Below, in pieces: positions 23,918-31,768 of a stretch of DNA of 64,000 nt. The notes under the pieces are model-generated. The model ran no database searches and had not been told where the DNA came from. It was given only the letters and a program-made list of their open reading frames with translations. Numbering within the stretch: the stretch's first letter is position 1; every line of letters begins with the position of its first letter. Location: positions 1,240,001 to 1,304,000 of the forward strand of contig NZ_BPIM01000001.1 in assembly GCF_026004115.1 (NCBI RefSeq). The letters are read 5' to 3'. The position numbers and the translations under genes were made by a program. This stretch comes from Meiothermus sp. GTDB lineage: Bacteria; Deinococcota; Deinococci; Deinococcales; Thermaceae.

Positions 23918-24832
23918 ATGAGACCACCTGAACCCGCCCAACGAAGGGTGTCGCTGGCGACCCGCGAAGCGCTATGGGCCTTTGCCTTTCTGGCCATCCC
24001 ACTGGCTTTCTTCCTGTTTATCCGCATCTGGCCAGCGTTTCAGGCGCTGTGGCTCTCGCTGTTCGACTGGCACGCCGACCCCAGCAAGCGGCCTTTTGTG
24101 GGGCTGGAACACTACGAGCAAATGTTGAGTGACCGGCTTTTGCTCAAAGCCCTGCAAAACACGCTGGCCTATACCCTGCTCGGCGTACCGCTACAACTGC
24201 TGCTGGGGCTTGGTATTGCCCTCCTGCTGAATGCCGTGACCCGGTTTCGGGATGTGTTTCGGGCCATCTATTTTGCCCCCTATGTCACCCCAGCCGCAGC
24301 CATTGCCTGGGTCTTTAGCTGGATGCTCTCGCCCAACTTTGGCATCGTCAACGAGATTTTGAGTGTGTTTGGCATTCCACCCCAGCCCTTTCTGACCAAG
24401 CCCTCCCAGGCCCTGGCCACCGTGACCCTGATTGTGGTGTGGCAAAACCTGGGCTTTCAGGTGGTGCTCTTTTTGGCGGGTTTGCAAAACATCCCGCGCG
24501 ACTACTACGAGGCCGCCCGCATCGATGGGGCCAGCAACTGGCAACTGTTCCGTCACATCACCTTTCCCCTTCTGAACCCGGTGATGGTCTTCTCGGCGGT
24601 GATTGGCACCATCGGCTTCTTGCAGCTTTTTACCCAGGTGGTGAACCTCAACTTCACTGACCAGGGCGGGCCGCTCGGTTCTACCTTGACGCTGGCCCTC
24701 TACATCTACCAGGTGGCCTTTGCCCGCTTTGAACTCGGCTACGCAGCGGCCATTACGGTTTTGCTGTTTGTGATCATCCTGAGCATTACCCTGGTGCAAC
24801 TGCGGCTGTTGTCGCGGCGGGTGGAGTACTGA
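23918..24832 (+). CDS. ABC sugar transporter permease 1 (MalF-like)
   Basis: Inner-membrane permease of 304 residues with about six helices. The EAA loop that contacts the ATPase is visible as YYEAARIDGASNWQLFRHITFPLL (split by its conserved G, about 195-218). It pairs with the next gene as heterodimer. Its TGA overlaps the next ATG (TGATG). Typical CUT1 family N-terminus with a cytoplasmic tail of about 20 residues. Confidence 0.92.
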   Translation: MRPPEPAQRRVSLATREALWAFAFLAIPLAFFLFIRIWPAFQALWLSLFDWHADPSKRPFVGLEHYEQMLSDRLLLKALQNTLAYTLLGVPLQLLLGLGIALLLNAVTRFRDVFRAIYFAPYVTPAAAIAWVFSWMLSPNFGIVNEILSVFGIPPQPFLTKPSQALATVTLIVVWQNLGFQVVLFLAGLQNIPRDYYEAARIDGASNWQLFRHITFPLLNPVMVFSAVIGTIGFLQLFTQVVNLNFTDQGGPLGSTLTLALYIYQVAFARFELGYAAAITVLLFVIILSITLVQLRLLSRRVEY

Positions 24833-25644
24833 TGAAGCGCCTGTCTACCTTCTTGATTTACGCCCTGCTGATTCTGGGCAGCCTGGTAATGTTTTTTCCG
24901 TTTGTGTGGATGTTCCTGACCTCCCTCAAACCTTTTGCCGAAATTTTCGAGCTCCAGGTATGGCCCCAGGCCCCCACCCTGGACAACTACCGCGAGGTGC
25001 TCTTCAAAACCCAGTTTCCCCGCTGGTTCTTGAACAGTCTGATTGTCGCGGGCATTACCACGCTCTCGGTGTTGTTCTTCGACTCGCTGGTCGGCTATGC
25101 CCTGGCCAAACTGCGCTTTCCCGGCAAGGGTCTGATTTTTGTGCTGATTCTGTCCACCCTGATGGTGCCTACCGAGATGCTTGTGATCCCCTGGTATGTG
25201 ATGAGCACCGAGTACGGCTGGAGCAACACCTACTGGGGCCTGTTGTTTCCGGGCATTATCAGCGCTTTTGGGGTGTTTTTGATGCGGCAGTTTTTCGAGA
25301 CCCTGCCCACCGACCTGCTGGACGCCGGGCGCATAGACGGGCTAAGTGAGTTTGGGGTGTTCTGGCGGATTGCTTTCCCGCTGGTGCGGCCGGCCCTGGC
25401 GGCTTTGGGTATTTTTACCTTCCTGGGCAACTGGAACGCTTTTTTGTGGCCGCTGATCGTGGTGCAGACCGCCGATATGCGCACCATACCGGTGGGGGTG
25501 GCGCTGTTCTCGAGCGAGGCCGGCACCGCCTGGAACCTGATCATGGCGGCCAGCAGCTTAGCGGTGCTGCCGGTGCTCTTGGTATTCCTGTTCTTCCAGC
25601 GCCAGATTATCGAGGGGGTGGTGCTGACGGGGGTAAAAGGCTAG
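24832..25644 (+). CDS. ABC sugar transporter permease 2 (MalG-like)
   Basis: Second CUT1 permease, 270 residues, six hydrophobic segments. The EAA motif appears as DLLDAGRIDGLSEFGVFWRI (about 160-180). It is translated from an ATG overlapping the stop of permease 1. Energy must come from an ATPase encoded elsewhere, as is common where one MsiK-like ATPase serves several sugar importers. Confidence 0.92.
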   Translation: MKRLSTFLIYALLILGSLVMFFPFVWMFLTSLKPFAEIFELQVWPQAPTLDNYREVLFKTQFPRWFLNSLIVAGITTLSVLFFDSLVGYALAKLRFPGKGLIFVLILSTLMVPTEMLVIPWYVMSTEYGWSNTYWGLLFPGIISAFGVFLMRQFFETLPTDLLDAGRIDGLSEFGVFWRIAFPLVRPALAALGIFTFLGNWNAFLWPLIVVQTADMRTIPVGVALFSSEAGTAWNLIMAASSLAVLPVLLVFLFFQRQIIEGVVLTGVKG

Positions 25645-25729
25645 AAAAGCCTTCGCAAACAAGCCGGCGCATTGTCTGCTACGAAAGCAACCTCTACCGT
25701 AGCACCTCGAAGGCGGTAATCTATTTTCC

Positions 25730-25921
25730 ATGAACAAAGCCATCGGGCGCTTCTTTGGGCAAAAGTACCGCTGGCAAGTGGTTTGCTTTGTGGCCGGAGT
25801 CCTGGTGGGCGTGATGTTTGCCAACTGGTTCCGTAGTATCGTCACCGTAGTGTTCGTAGCAGGGGTGTTGCTGGCGCTGTACTTCATCTGGGTCTACTTC
25901 GATAAGCTCAAAAAGCAGTAG
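25730..25921 (+). CDS. Small two-helix membrane protein, 63 aa
   Basis: A 63-residue protein with two predicted membrane helices (about 16-32 and 38-55) and a Lys-rich C-terminus. TAATCT lies 7 nt before the ATG, fitting a leaderless promoter. It lies between the transporter operon and the glycosidase gene. No family recognised; codon use and start context support it as a real gene. Confidence 0.6.
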   Translation: MNKAIGRFFGQKYRWQVVCFVAGVLVGVMFANWFRSIVTVVFVAGVLLALYFIWVYFDKLKKQ

Positions 25922-25955
25922 CGGCAGGCCCTTTGCTAGCTCCTTCCAACGCACG

Positions 25956-27668
25956 ATGATGGAACTCATGACCCCCGCCCCCATCCTGGACACCCCGCCC
26001 GCGCACCTGCCCACGGGCAACCTGGATATTCACGTGGAGGCCAGCCCCAACGCCCCTTCGATTGCCCGTATCGGGGTGGCCTCACTTGCACTGAATGGGC
26101 TTTTGGACTGGGTGGGGGAGCCGCTGCTGGAGGTCTCGGGGAAGGGCTGGAAGCTCTCGCGCACGGCGGACTGGATTCCGGTCTGGGAAAACGAACACCT
26201 CAGCGCAACGCTGCTGGCCCCTTTTGGCGAGCGGGGGCTGGCGCTGCGTTTGGAGCCCCGCACCCCCGGGCCTATTCAAGTGGCCGGCAACCTGGAATAC
26301 CTGGGCCTGCGGCGCTTTCGAGAGGAAAAACTGGACGCAACCTTCCGTGTTTCGCACGATGCCTGGACGGGCAGCTATGTACTCGAGGCCCGCACCGAGC
26401 GCACCCTGCTGGCCCTGGGCTTGCAGGCCGACACCGCCCCCAGCCGGGCCGACTGGGGGCCGCAGTTTGTGCTCGAGTGGGCGTCCGGCCCGGTCACGCT
26501 CTACCTGGGCCTGGCCCCCGAGGCCGACGGCGCCCGCACCACCGCCCTGCACTTGCGCCGGGTGGGCTGGGACAACCTGCTGCGCCAGACCCTGCACAAG
26601 CTGGCCTTGCTGGCAGGCCACTACAGCGGCCCGCTCTACGAGGTCTACCGGCGGCACCTGATTTTCAGCTACTTCTACGCCCAGGCCAATACTCTGGAGG
26701 GCGAGCCGGTGCTGCTCACCTCGCGCAGCCCGCACTACTACGTCTCGGGGGCCTACTGGGCGCGGGACGGGCTTTTGTGGTTCTTTCCGGCCTTGCTCAA
26801 GGCCGACCGCAAGCGGGCCAAAGAGGTACTCAAGGCGGTCTTCCGCCGCTTTGCCCGCTGGCCGGGGGAGCACGCCCAGTACCTGAGCGGGCCGCCTTTG
26901 TACCCGGGCTTCGAGCTCGACCAGGCCGCGGCCTATCCGTTAGCGCTGGCCCGCTACCTGGAAGCTACCGGCCCCAACCCCGAACTCGTCGCCGAGTTGC
27001 GCGAACCGCTGGAGTGGGTGTTTGAGCGTGTGGCCCAGGAAAAACACCCTTCCCTCTCGCTTTACCGCACCTTCCTCTCCCCCACCGACGACCCCGTGCC
27101 AGAGCCCTACCTAACCTACGACAACGCCCTGTGGGCGGTGGCCCTGGAGCGCCTTTCGCCCTACTGGCGGGAGTCCGAAACGCTCAAGCACGAGGCCCGC
27201 GCCCTGCGCGAGACCCTCTACCGCCAGGCCGAGCGCAACGGACGTTTTGTGTTTAGCTTTGAACCGGGGGGCAGCCACACCTTTGCCGACGAACCGGCAG
27301 GCAGCCTGCTCTTGCTGCCGCACCTGGGCTTTTGCAACCGCCAGGACCCCATCTGGCAGGCCACCGCGCTCTGGGTTCTGGGGAACGACAACCCCCACCA
27401 CTACAAAGGGCGCTTTCCCGGCGAGGGCTCGGCGCACTTTCCTTTTCCCTCGGGCTTTGGCCTAGCCAACCGGATTTTGTCGGGATTGATGCGGCCTGCG
27501 GGGGATGCCCTGATGGTGCTCGAGCAGGCCCCTTTAGACCAGGGCTACGCCTGTGAGTCCTTCGACCTCGAGACCGGCCAGGCCCGCACCGGGGTAGGGT
27601 TTGCTGCGCTGGCCGGTTTTATCGCCTATGCGCTCGCGGCCAGCAAAGAAGGCCGGTCTCCTGTCTAG
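25956..27668 (+). CDS. Putative six-hairpin glycosidase
   Basis: A cytoplasmic protein of about 570 residues with the Trp/Tyr-rich repeats of (alpha/alpha)6 six-hairpin glycosidases. Examples are GAYWARDGLLWFFPALLKA (about 265-283), YPGFELDQAAAYPLALARYL, FCNRQDPIWQATALWVLG, and the final ETGQARTGVGFAALAGF. The N-terminal 200 residues look like a beta-sandwich domain. Candidate acid/base residues are the Asp in WARDG and Glu/Asp in FELDQ, but I cannot fix the GH family. Location 35 bp after the small membrane gene and downstream of the sugar importer suggests that it degrades the imported oligosaccharide. Start uncertain among ATG 25956, 25959 and 25968. Confidence 0.65.
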   Translation: MMELMTPAPILDTPPAHLPTGNLDIHVEASPNAPSIARIGVASLALNGLLDWVGEPLLEVSGKGWKLSRTADWIPVWENEHLSATLLAPFGERGLALRLEPRTPGPIQVAGNLEYLGLRRFREEKLDATFRVSHDAWTGSYVLEARTERTLLALGLQADTAPSRADWGPQFVLEWASGPVTLYLGLAPEADGARTTALHLRRVGWDNLLRQTLHKLALLAGHYSGPLYEVYRRHLIFSYFYAQANTLEGEPVLLTSRSPHYYVSGAYWARDGLLWFFPALLKADRKRAKEVLKAVFRRFARWPGEHAQYLSGPPLYPGFELDQAAAYPLALARYLEATGPNPELVAELREPLEWVFERVAQEKHPSLSLYRTFLSPTDDPVPEPYLTYDNALWAVALERLSPYWRESETLKHEARALRETLYRQAERNGRFVFSFEPGGSHTFADEPAGSLLLLPHLGFCNRQDPIWQATALWVLGNDNPHHYKGRFPGEGSAHFPFPSGFGLANRILSGLMRPAGDALMVLEQAPLDQGYACESFDLETGQARTGVGFAALAGFIAYALAASKEGRSPV

Positions 27669-27678
27669 CGCATGGGTA

Positions 27679-27804
27679 ATACCAGATTCAAAAGAAAGTC
27701 ATTCAAAGCAAAAAATCCAGAGGCTATCTTTTTGAATCCTAGAGCACTCCTTTCAGTCGGGTTAGTTTGTCATTGAACAGTGACGAACTAACCGAATCTG
27801 GTAT
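27679..27804 (-). repeat. MITE-like repeat family 1, copy A (reverse orientation)
   Basis: 126 bp bounded by ATACCAGATTC and GAATCTGGTAT. Relative to the other copies it is inverted. It contains the internal stem GGTTAGTT/AACTAACC (7- to 12-bp stem) and GATTC boxes. It interrupts a copy of repeat family 3 at its GGGTA sequence, consistent with insertion at a TA target. Confidence 0.8.
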
Positions 27805-27901
27805 AGCTTGTTTTGCGGCATGTTTTGAAGCACGTTGCTTGCCCAAAATTGCATGTGCAGCTCTTTGGGAGGCACTGAAGTGCATACTGAATTCTTGGCT
27901 G
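27805..27901 (-). repeat. Repeat family 3, copy A (interrupted)
   Basis: Matches, in reverse, the sequences at 48749-48838 and 49554-49643 (shared core CAATTTTGGGCAATCAACG). Its outer 8 bases (27671-27678, GCATGGGT) lie on the other side of the inserted family 1 element. Confidence 0.65.
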
Positions 27902-28028
27902 CTAAGTACGACAACGTTAGGAATTTGCTCTACCCGAAAAGGGGAGCCCATAAGCCGCGCCGCTTTAAACACCGGCCACTTCTTTCGCCGAGACCGTCAC
28001 CGCAAAAATCTAATGTGGGCGCACTTAG
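27902..28028 (+). repeat. Repeat family 2, copy A (127 bp)
   Basis: Bounded by CTAAGTAC and GCACTTAG, about 93% identical to 48597-48723. It ends 12 bp before the stop codon of the PepSY gene. Non-coding, with no long ORF conserved between the copies. Confidence 0.8.
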
Positions 28029-28040
28029 ACCACTAGCCAT

Positions 28041-28667
28041 TCAGGCTGTTTGCCACATCATCAGCAACAGCACCGCGGTTCCGATCAGCGCCACCGTCAG
28101 GGCCGCCGTGCGGGTCTTGCGAAAAAAGAGCGAAAGCCCAAAACCGGTCAGGGCCACCAACAGCAAGAACCCGCCCGAAAGGTCGATTAGCCAGGCCCAG
28201 GCCCGGCCCGCGTCGCGCCCCCGGTGCAGGTCGTTAAGCACCGCCACCGGGCCCTGGGCCACCACCTTCAGGGTGTAGCTGCCGTCCTGGCGGTCGATAA
28301 AGGCGTCGGCAGCGTAGGCCGGCCCGCGGAAGCTGATGGAGGCTTCTTGCTGGTTGGCCTGGGTATCGCTGACCCGGCCTTTTAGGCCGTGGGCTGCCCG
28401 CAGGGCCTCGGCGGTTTGCAGCCAGTCTACCTGCCCATCCCGCTGCCAGTTGTGCGGCAGGGTACCGCTATAGGTGTGGGTGGTCTGGGCGGTGCCCCAC
28501 ACCCACTCGGGGTGGTTCAGGGTGATGCCGGTAGCAGCGAAAAAAAGCACCGCCAGCAGGCTCAGCATGGAGGCATACAGGTGCAGCCAGCGGGCCAGCG
28601 CGTAGGCCCGGGTACGCAGGGGCTTTGAGAGCTTCTCGCTGTGGGCAACTTCAACCCTGCCGATCAT
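28041..28667 (-). CDS. PepSY-associated membrane protein
   Basis: A 208-residue membrane protein: N-terminal helix (about 31-50, LYASMLSLLAVLFFAATGITLN), a periplasmic PepSY-like domain (about 55-150), then two C-terminal helices (about 160-182 and 187-205). The RWLHLYASM and DLHRGRDAGRAWAWLIDLSG motifs are those of PepSY transmembrane proteins, which serve as electron-transfer or flavin-carrying modules. It is the last gene of the apbE-DUF2271-PepSY operon; its start overlaps the DUF2271 gene by 17 bp. I infer a membrane electron conduit for a flavinylated partner. Confidence 0.82.
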   Translation of the reverse strand: MIGRVEVAHSEKLSKPLRTRAYALARWLHLYASMLSLLAVLFFAATGITLNHPEWVWGTAQTTHTYSGTLPHNWQRDGQVDWLQTAEALRAAHGLKGRVSDTQANQQEASISFRGPAYAADAFIDRQDGSYTLKVVAQGPVAVLNDLHRGRDAGRAWAWLIDLSGGFLLLVALTGFGLSLFFRKTRTAALTVALIGTAVLLLMMWQTA

Positions 28668-29187
28668 AGCTCAAGCTCACCTCCTTCAGTTCGCTGGCCA
28701 CGCTGTAGCTGCGTTTGAAGGGGGTCTGGGCCAGGGTAACTTTTTCGCGGAAGAGTTCGTAGGGACCGTGTTCGCGCACCAGCTCCACGCATACGTAGTA
28801 GTCGCCCTGGCTCACCAGGTTGCCCTTATCGTCCTTGCCGTCGAAGCTTAGGGTGTAGCGCCCCGGCATGCGGGTCGGGCCCGAGACGGTCTCGGTCAGT
28901 TCGTTGCTACGGTACCAGCGCTTGAGTTCGTTGAGCCAGCGCGGGCCCTTGCGGGACTGTTGAAACCAGACTGCCAGGGTACGCACGGGCAGGCCCTGGG
29001 CGTTTTCGAGCCAGACCGCCACATAGGGCGGACGGTAGCGAGACCCGCTACCCACATACTCAAAGGTGATGTCCAGCTTCATGCCGGCCCACTTAGCCTG
29101 GGCCAGGCCCCGCCCAGCCCACAGGGTCAGGAGCAAAGCGGCGGTGCGGTAGATGAAGTTTCGACGGCTAATAAAGCTGTGTTGCAT
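28651..29187 (-). CDS. DUF2271 family exported protein
   Basis: About 178 residues with a Tat-like signal (SRRNFIYRTAALLLTLWAG, cleavage after GLAQA) and a DUF2271 beta domain (LDITFEYVGSGSRYRPPYVAVWLEN; PGRYTLSFDGKDDKGN). The start at ATG 29187 is chosen for the GGAGGAGAT sequence 4 nt upstream. It is encoded between apbE and the PepSY gene. DUF2271 is known from flavinylation gene clusters and is expected to be a periplasmic partner or substrate of ApbE; which residue would be modified is not evident. Confidence 0.85.
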   Translation of the reverse strand: MQHSFISRRNFIYRTAALLLTLWAGRGLAQAKWAGMKLDITFEYVGSGSRYRPPYVAVWLENAQGLPVRTLAVWFQQSRKGPRWLNELKRWYRSNELTETVSGPTRMPGRYTLSFDGKDDKGNLVSQGDYYVCVELVREHGPYELFREKVTLAQTPFKRSYSVASELKEVSLSYDRQG

Positions 29188-29204
29188 GGGTATCTCCTCC
29201 ATGG

Positions 29205-30113
29205 TTAGTGAATTTGTTGTTGCTCAAAACGGGGGTTGCTGTGGGTCTGGCCGTTGGCTTCCACCAGCAAACAACCCACCCCGAAGACCTCGGCCAGGGC
29301 CAGGCTCAGCATGGGCTCGAGCACACAAAAAGCCGTGGCCAGCACATCGGCGGCGGCTGCGCTGGGGGCTACCACCGTAGCCTGCAGCACCTGGGTGGCG
29401 GGCCGGGCGGTGCGGGGGTCAAAGAGGTGGGCCCCCCGCTGTGAGCGTCCGCTGGTGGCCACGCCTTGGTTGCAGATCCAGAGCCGGGCCAGCGGCGGTG
29501 CATTGTCGGCAGGGCTATAGGGATGGGCCACCGCCACCCGCACCCGTTGCTGTCCCAGGTGCCGCAGGTCACCCCCCAGGCTGAGCAGTACCTCGAGCCC
29601 ACCCGCTTGCAAAGCTGCCTGGGCTGCCCGGTCGGCGATGAGCCCTTTGGCCAGGGCATTGAAGGTCAGGGGCAGGGGAGTGCGTTTGTGGGCTACGGGG
29701 CCCTCGAGGTGCCACAAAGGGCCCTGGAGGTTGGCCCGCAGGGCTTCGAGTTCGGCCTCGCTGGGCTGGGGGTTTGGCCGGTACAGGGCCTCAAGGGCAG
29801 CAGCCGCCGGGTTGAAAGCCCCGTAGGTATGGGCCATCCAGCTCTCGGCCTGGCGCAACAACTCCCGGAGTTCTGGCGAAAGCCGCGCCGTGCCCAGGGC
29901 CTGCCAGCGCGACAGCTCGGAGGTGGGCGAGAAACTGCTGTAGATGCCCTCGAGGCGCTCAATCTCGGCCAGCACAACCGCTTCTGCGGCGCGCGCCTTT
30001 GAGGGGCCATCGGACATTAGTTGCAGCTCGAGGGCCGTCCCCAAGACCCCTTCGTAGCGAACGAAGTAGCGTTGGGGGCGCGTCTTGAACAAGGTGTGGA
30101 AAGCCAAGGGCAT
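29205..30113 (-). CDS. apbE: FAD:protein FMN transferase (ApbE)
   Basis: ApbE family enzyme, 302 residues, transferring FMN from FAD to a Ser/Thr of exported redox proteins. Signatures: IYSSFSPTSELSRW (about 56-69), the LTFNALAKGLIAD motif (about 146-158), LLSLGGDLRH, and HLFDPRTARPA (metal/FAD site, about 228-238), plus AAADVLATAFCVL. No clear lipobox or signal peptide is seen, unlike many periplasmic homologues, so its location is uncertain. GGGAGA precedes the ATG. It is the first gene of the flavinylation operon; paired ATCTTCA boxes spaced 11 bp lie at 30174-30193. Confidence 0.93.
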   Translation of the reverse strand: MPLAFHTLFKTRPQRYFVRYEGVLGTALELQLMSDGPSKARAAEAVVLAEIERLEGIYSSFSPTSELSRWQALGTARLSPELRELLRQAESWMAHTYGAFNPAAAALEALYRPNPQPSEAELEALRANLQGPLWHLEGPVAHKRTPLPLTFNALAKGLIADRAAQAALQAGGLEVLLSLGGDLRHLGQQRVRVAVAHPYSPADNAPPLARLWICNQGVATSGRSQRGAHLFDPRTARPATQVLQATVVAPSAAAADVLATAFCVLEPMLSLALAEVFGVGCLLVEANGQTHSNPRFEQQQIH

Positions 30114-30173
30114 AGAATCTCCCGACCGTGGAGCAGCATCTCAAGAGGGCGCGATGGTTTGATAAACACCTTA

Positions 30174-30193
30174 TGAAGATTGAGTGAAGATCC
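30174..30193 (-). promoter_or_regulatory. Possible OmpR-type operator upstream of apbE
   Basis: On the minus strand, two ATCTTCA boxes 11 bp apart, a spacing typical of tandem response-regulator sites. A related pair (GAAGATTGAATGAAGAC) occurs at 3494-3510 upstream of the HD-GYP gene. Confidence 0.3.
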
Positions 30194-30262
30194 TACAGAA
30201 CGCATATCCTCCAAAGCACAGCTTGAAGGAGGCAGGTAACAAATTGCTAACAAGCAGTAGGG

Positions 30263-30520
30263 AACCCCCTTTCGGAAAAGGACTTGGAGCGGCGCCTGTG
30301 GCGAGGGCATCGGATCATCGAGAGCGCCTTTTCCAGCCTGGATCGACTGGGGCTGAGCGAACGCCCCTACCGCAAGACCCGGGGGCTGATCTTTCACATC
30401 TATGCGGTGTTGCTGGGCTATGGTCTGCGCATGCTGATGAAGCACGAACCCGCCTGGAGGCTCCTGATCTCTTATGGACGCAGGCTGGAGATCGGGTGGG
30501 GTCGTTTTTCCGAATTGGGG
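30263..30520 (+). pseudogene. Transposase C-terminal remnant
   Basis: An open segment reads RRLWRGHRIIESAFSSLDRL and GLSERPYRKTRGLIFHIYAV, the pattern of the C-terminal end of DDE transposases (RIIE.AFSSL.RLGL followed by a hydrophobic helix). It has no start codon in context, is preceded by an in-frame stop at 30248, and runs into the 3' end of the dioxygenase gene. About 85 codons survive of a gene that would normally have 250-400. It is a decayed insertion sequence; no terminal repeats were recognised. The rest of 30114-30262 holds the apbE promoter region. Confidence 0.65.
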
Positions 30521-30522
30521 TC

Positions 30523-31233
30523 CTACAGATTAAGCCCAATATCGAAGGTCGCGGCATAACCGGCCCCGTTCGAGGTCAGGTTGAGCAACAGTTGGCTCCC
30601 GCCGCTGCGGTAGATGCCGTCGTTGGCGTTGCGGGTGCGGGTGCCCACCTTAAGGTAGGGTGGGTTGGCAAAAATGCGGTCGCTCAGGGCGTCGTCGAAG
30701 AAGAGCTGGGAGGTGAAGTCGCGGTTCTGGTAGCGGATTTTGAAGTGGATGTGCACGGTGCGGCCCGGATACCAGCCGGGGTAGATGGTGGTGAACTGGG
30801 CTACCCCCTGGGCATCGGTGATCTGGTGGCCGCGCAGCCACTTCTGCCCCCGGGTATCGGCAAAGCGATCCTGTACGCCGGAGTAAATGCCCTGGGCGTC
30901 GCACTGCCAGATATCCACCATCGCGCCCGGTAGCAAGGTGCAGCCGCCGCTCGAGACCCTCGAGACCACAAAACGCAACACCAGCGGCACCCCAGGCTTT
31001 ACCAAGCCCGTGCTGGGGTCGGAGCGGATGTCCGAGCGGTTCAACTGGGTATCCACAAAGTAGGGCCCTTCGGTGAGGGCCGGGCGCACGATGCACGAGG
31101 GCAGCGGCGTGTTTTGCGCAGAGGCCCTGGGCCCGATGAGCGCGCCCACCCCAGCCAGGCCACCCAGTCCCAGCACCGAAAGCACCTCGCGGCGGCTCAA
31201 AATTCTTCCGATGGGTTTGTCATCGTTGTCCAT
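30523..31233 (-). CDS. Tat-exported intradiol ring-cleavage dioxygenase
   Basis: About 236 residues. A Tat signal (SRREVLSVLGLGGLAGVGAL, about 14-33) is followed by an intradiol dioxygenase beta-sandwich (TEGPYFVDTQLNRSDIR; DIWQCDAQGIYSGV; YPGWYPGRTVHIHFK). The Fe(III) ligands of the family are two Tyr and two His: the Tyr in GIYSGV and YPGWYPGR and the HxH pair are present. The family opens catechol-type rings between the hydroxyls; extracytoplasmic members are common in soil bacteria and their substrates are poorly known. ATG 31233 is chosen for AGGAGA upstream; the open frame extends further, but the Tat motif fixes the start. Confidence 0.88.
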   Translation of the reverse strand: MDNDDKPIGRILSRREVLSVLGLGGLAGVGALIGPRASAQNTPLPSCIVRPALTEGPYFVDTQLNRSDIRSDPSTGLVKPGVPLVLRFVVSRVSSGGCTLLPGAMVDIWQCDAQGIYSGVQDRFADTRGQKWLRGHQITDAQGVAQFTTIYPGWYPGRTVHIHFKIRYQNRDFTSQLFFDDALSDRIFANPPYLKVGTRTRNANDGIYRSGGSQLLLNLTSNGAGYAATFDIGLNL

Positions 31234-31315
31234 AGGGGTCTCCTGTACTGCATTCTTGTAGCAAACTGCGGTGAAATGGGTTAAGGCCGGATGCACCGCA
31301 CCCGGCCTGGTTCCA

Positions 31316-31579
31316 TCAGCCACCCAGGTTCTTCTTCAGGGTCTCGAACTCGGTTTGGCCAATCTCCCCTTTGGCATAGCGCTCGCGGGCAATCTCCAGG
31401 GCCCGGTCGGGGGTCGGCTGGGTTTGTCCCGAGGTGGGGCTGCGCAACAGCCGCACCATCAGCACCCCCACCAGCGCAATAAGCCCAAGCAGCAGCAGAA
31501 TCCACAGCAGGTCGTCTACCAGACCCCAGCCGTAGTGGCCAAAGCCATCCCAACGTCCGCGGTGATCGATCATCCACAT
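31316..31579 (-). CDS. SHOCT domain small membrane protein
   Basis: 87 residues: one strong helix (about 22-46, DDLLWILLLLGLIALVGVLMV), a short linker, then a C-terminal SHOCT domain (ALEIARERYAKGEIGQTEFETLKKNL, split by its conserved Gly). SHOCT modules are short C-terminal oligomerisation or interaction helices. AAAGGA precedes the ATG. It lies 82 bp upstream of the dioxygenase gene on the same strand, possibly co-transcribed. Confidence 0.85.
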   Translation of the reverse strand: MWMIDHRGRWDGFGHYGWGLVDDLLWILLLLGLIALVGVLMVRLLRSPTSGQTQPTPDRALEIARERYAKGEIGQTEFETLKKNLGG

Positions 31580-31599
31580 GGGTTTCCTTTACACATAGG

Positions 31600-31627
31600 G
31601 CGTGTGGTCGGTGGTTCTACCACACGC
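31600..31627. terminator. Strong hairpin, GCGTGTGGT arms
   Basis: GCGTGTGGT pairs perfectly with ACCACACGC around a 10-nt loop and is followed by TTTAT on the plus strand. It lies in the 5' region of the SHOCT gene, so it might instead act as a leader hairpin on the minus strand. Confidence 0.45.
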
Positions 31628-31642
31628 TTTATACCTCAACTC

Positions 31643-31760
31643 ATACCAGATTCGGTTGGTTCGTCACCCTTCGGTGACGAACCAACCCGACCGAAGGGAG
31701 TGCTCTAGGATTCAAAAAGACAACCTATGGGTTTTTGAACTGTCTTTTTGAATCCGGTAT
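31643..31760 (+). repeat. MITE-like repeat family 1, copy B (118 bp)
   Basis: Ends ATACCAGATTC / GAATCCGGTAT. Contains a perfect 15-bp stem (GGTTGGTTCGTCACC with GGTGACGAACCAACC, CTTC loop), then AGTGCTCTAGGATTC. No 38-bp internal unit. It ends 8 bp before the stop codon of the 31769 gene. Confidence 0.85.
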
Positions 31761-31768
31761 CAAAGGGC

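Noticed and set aside
27739-27972. 77-codon frame over the repeat cluster, and a similar frame at 48452-48646
   Set aside because: The shared peptide arises from the repeated DNA itself; reading frames are not conserved between copies.
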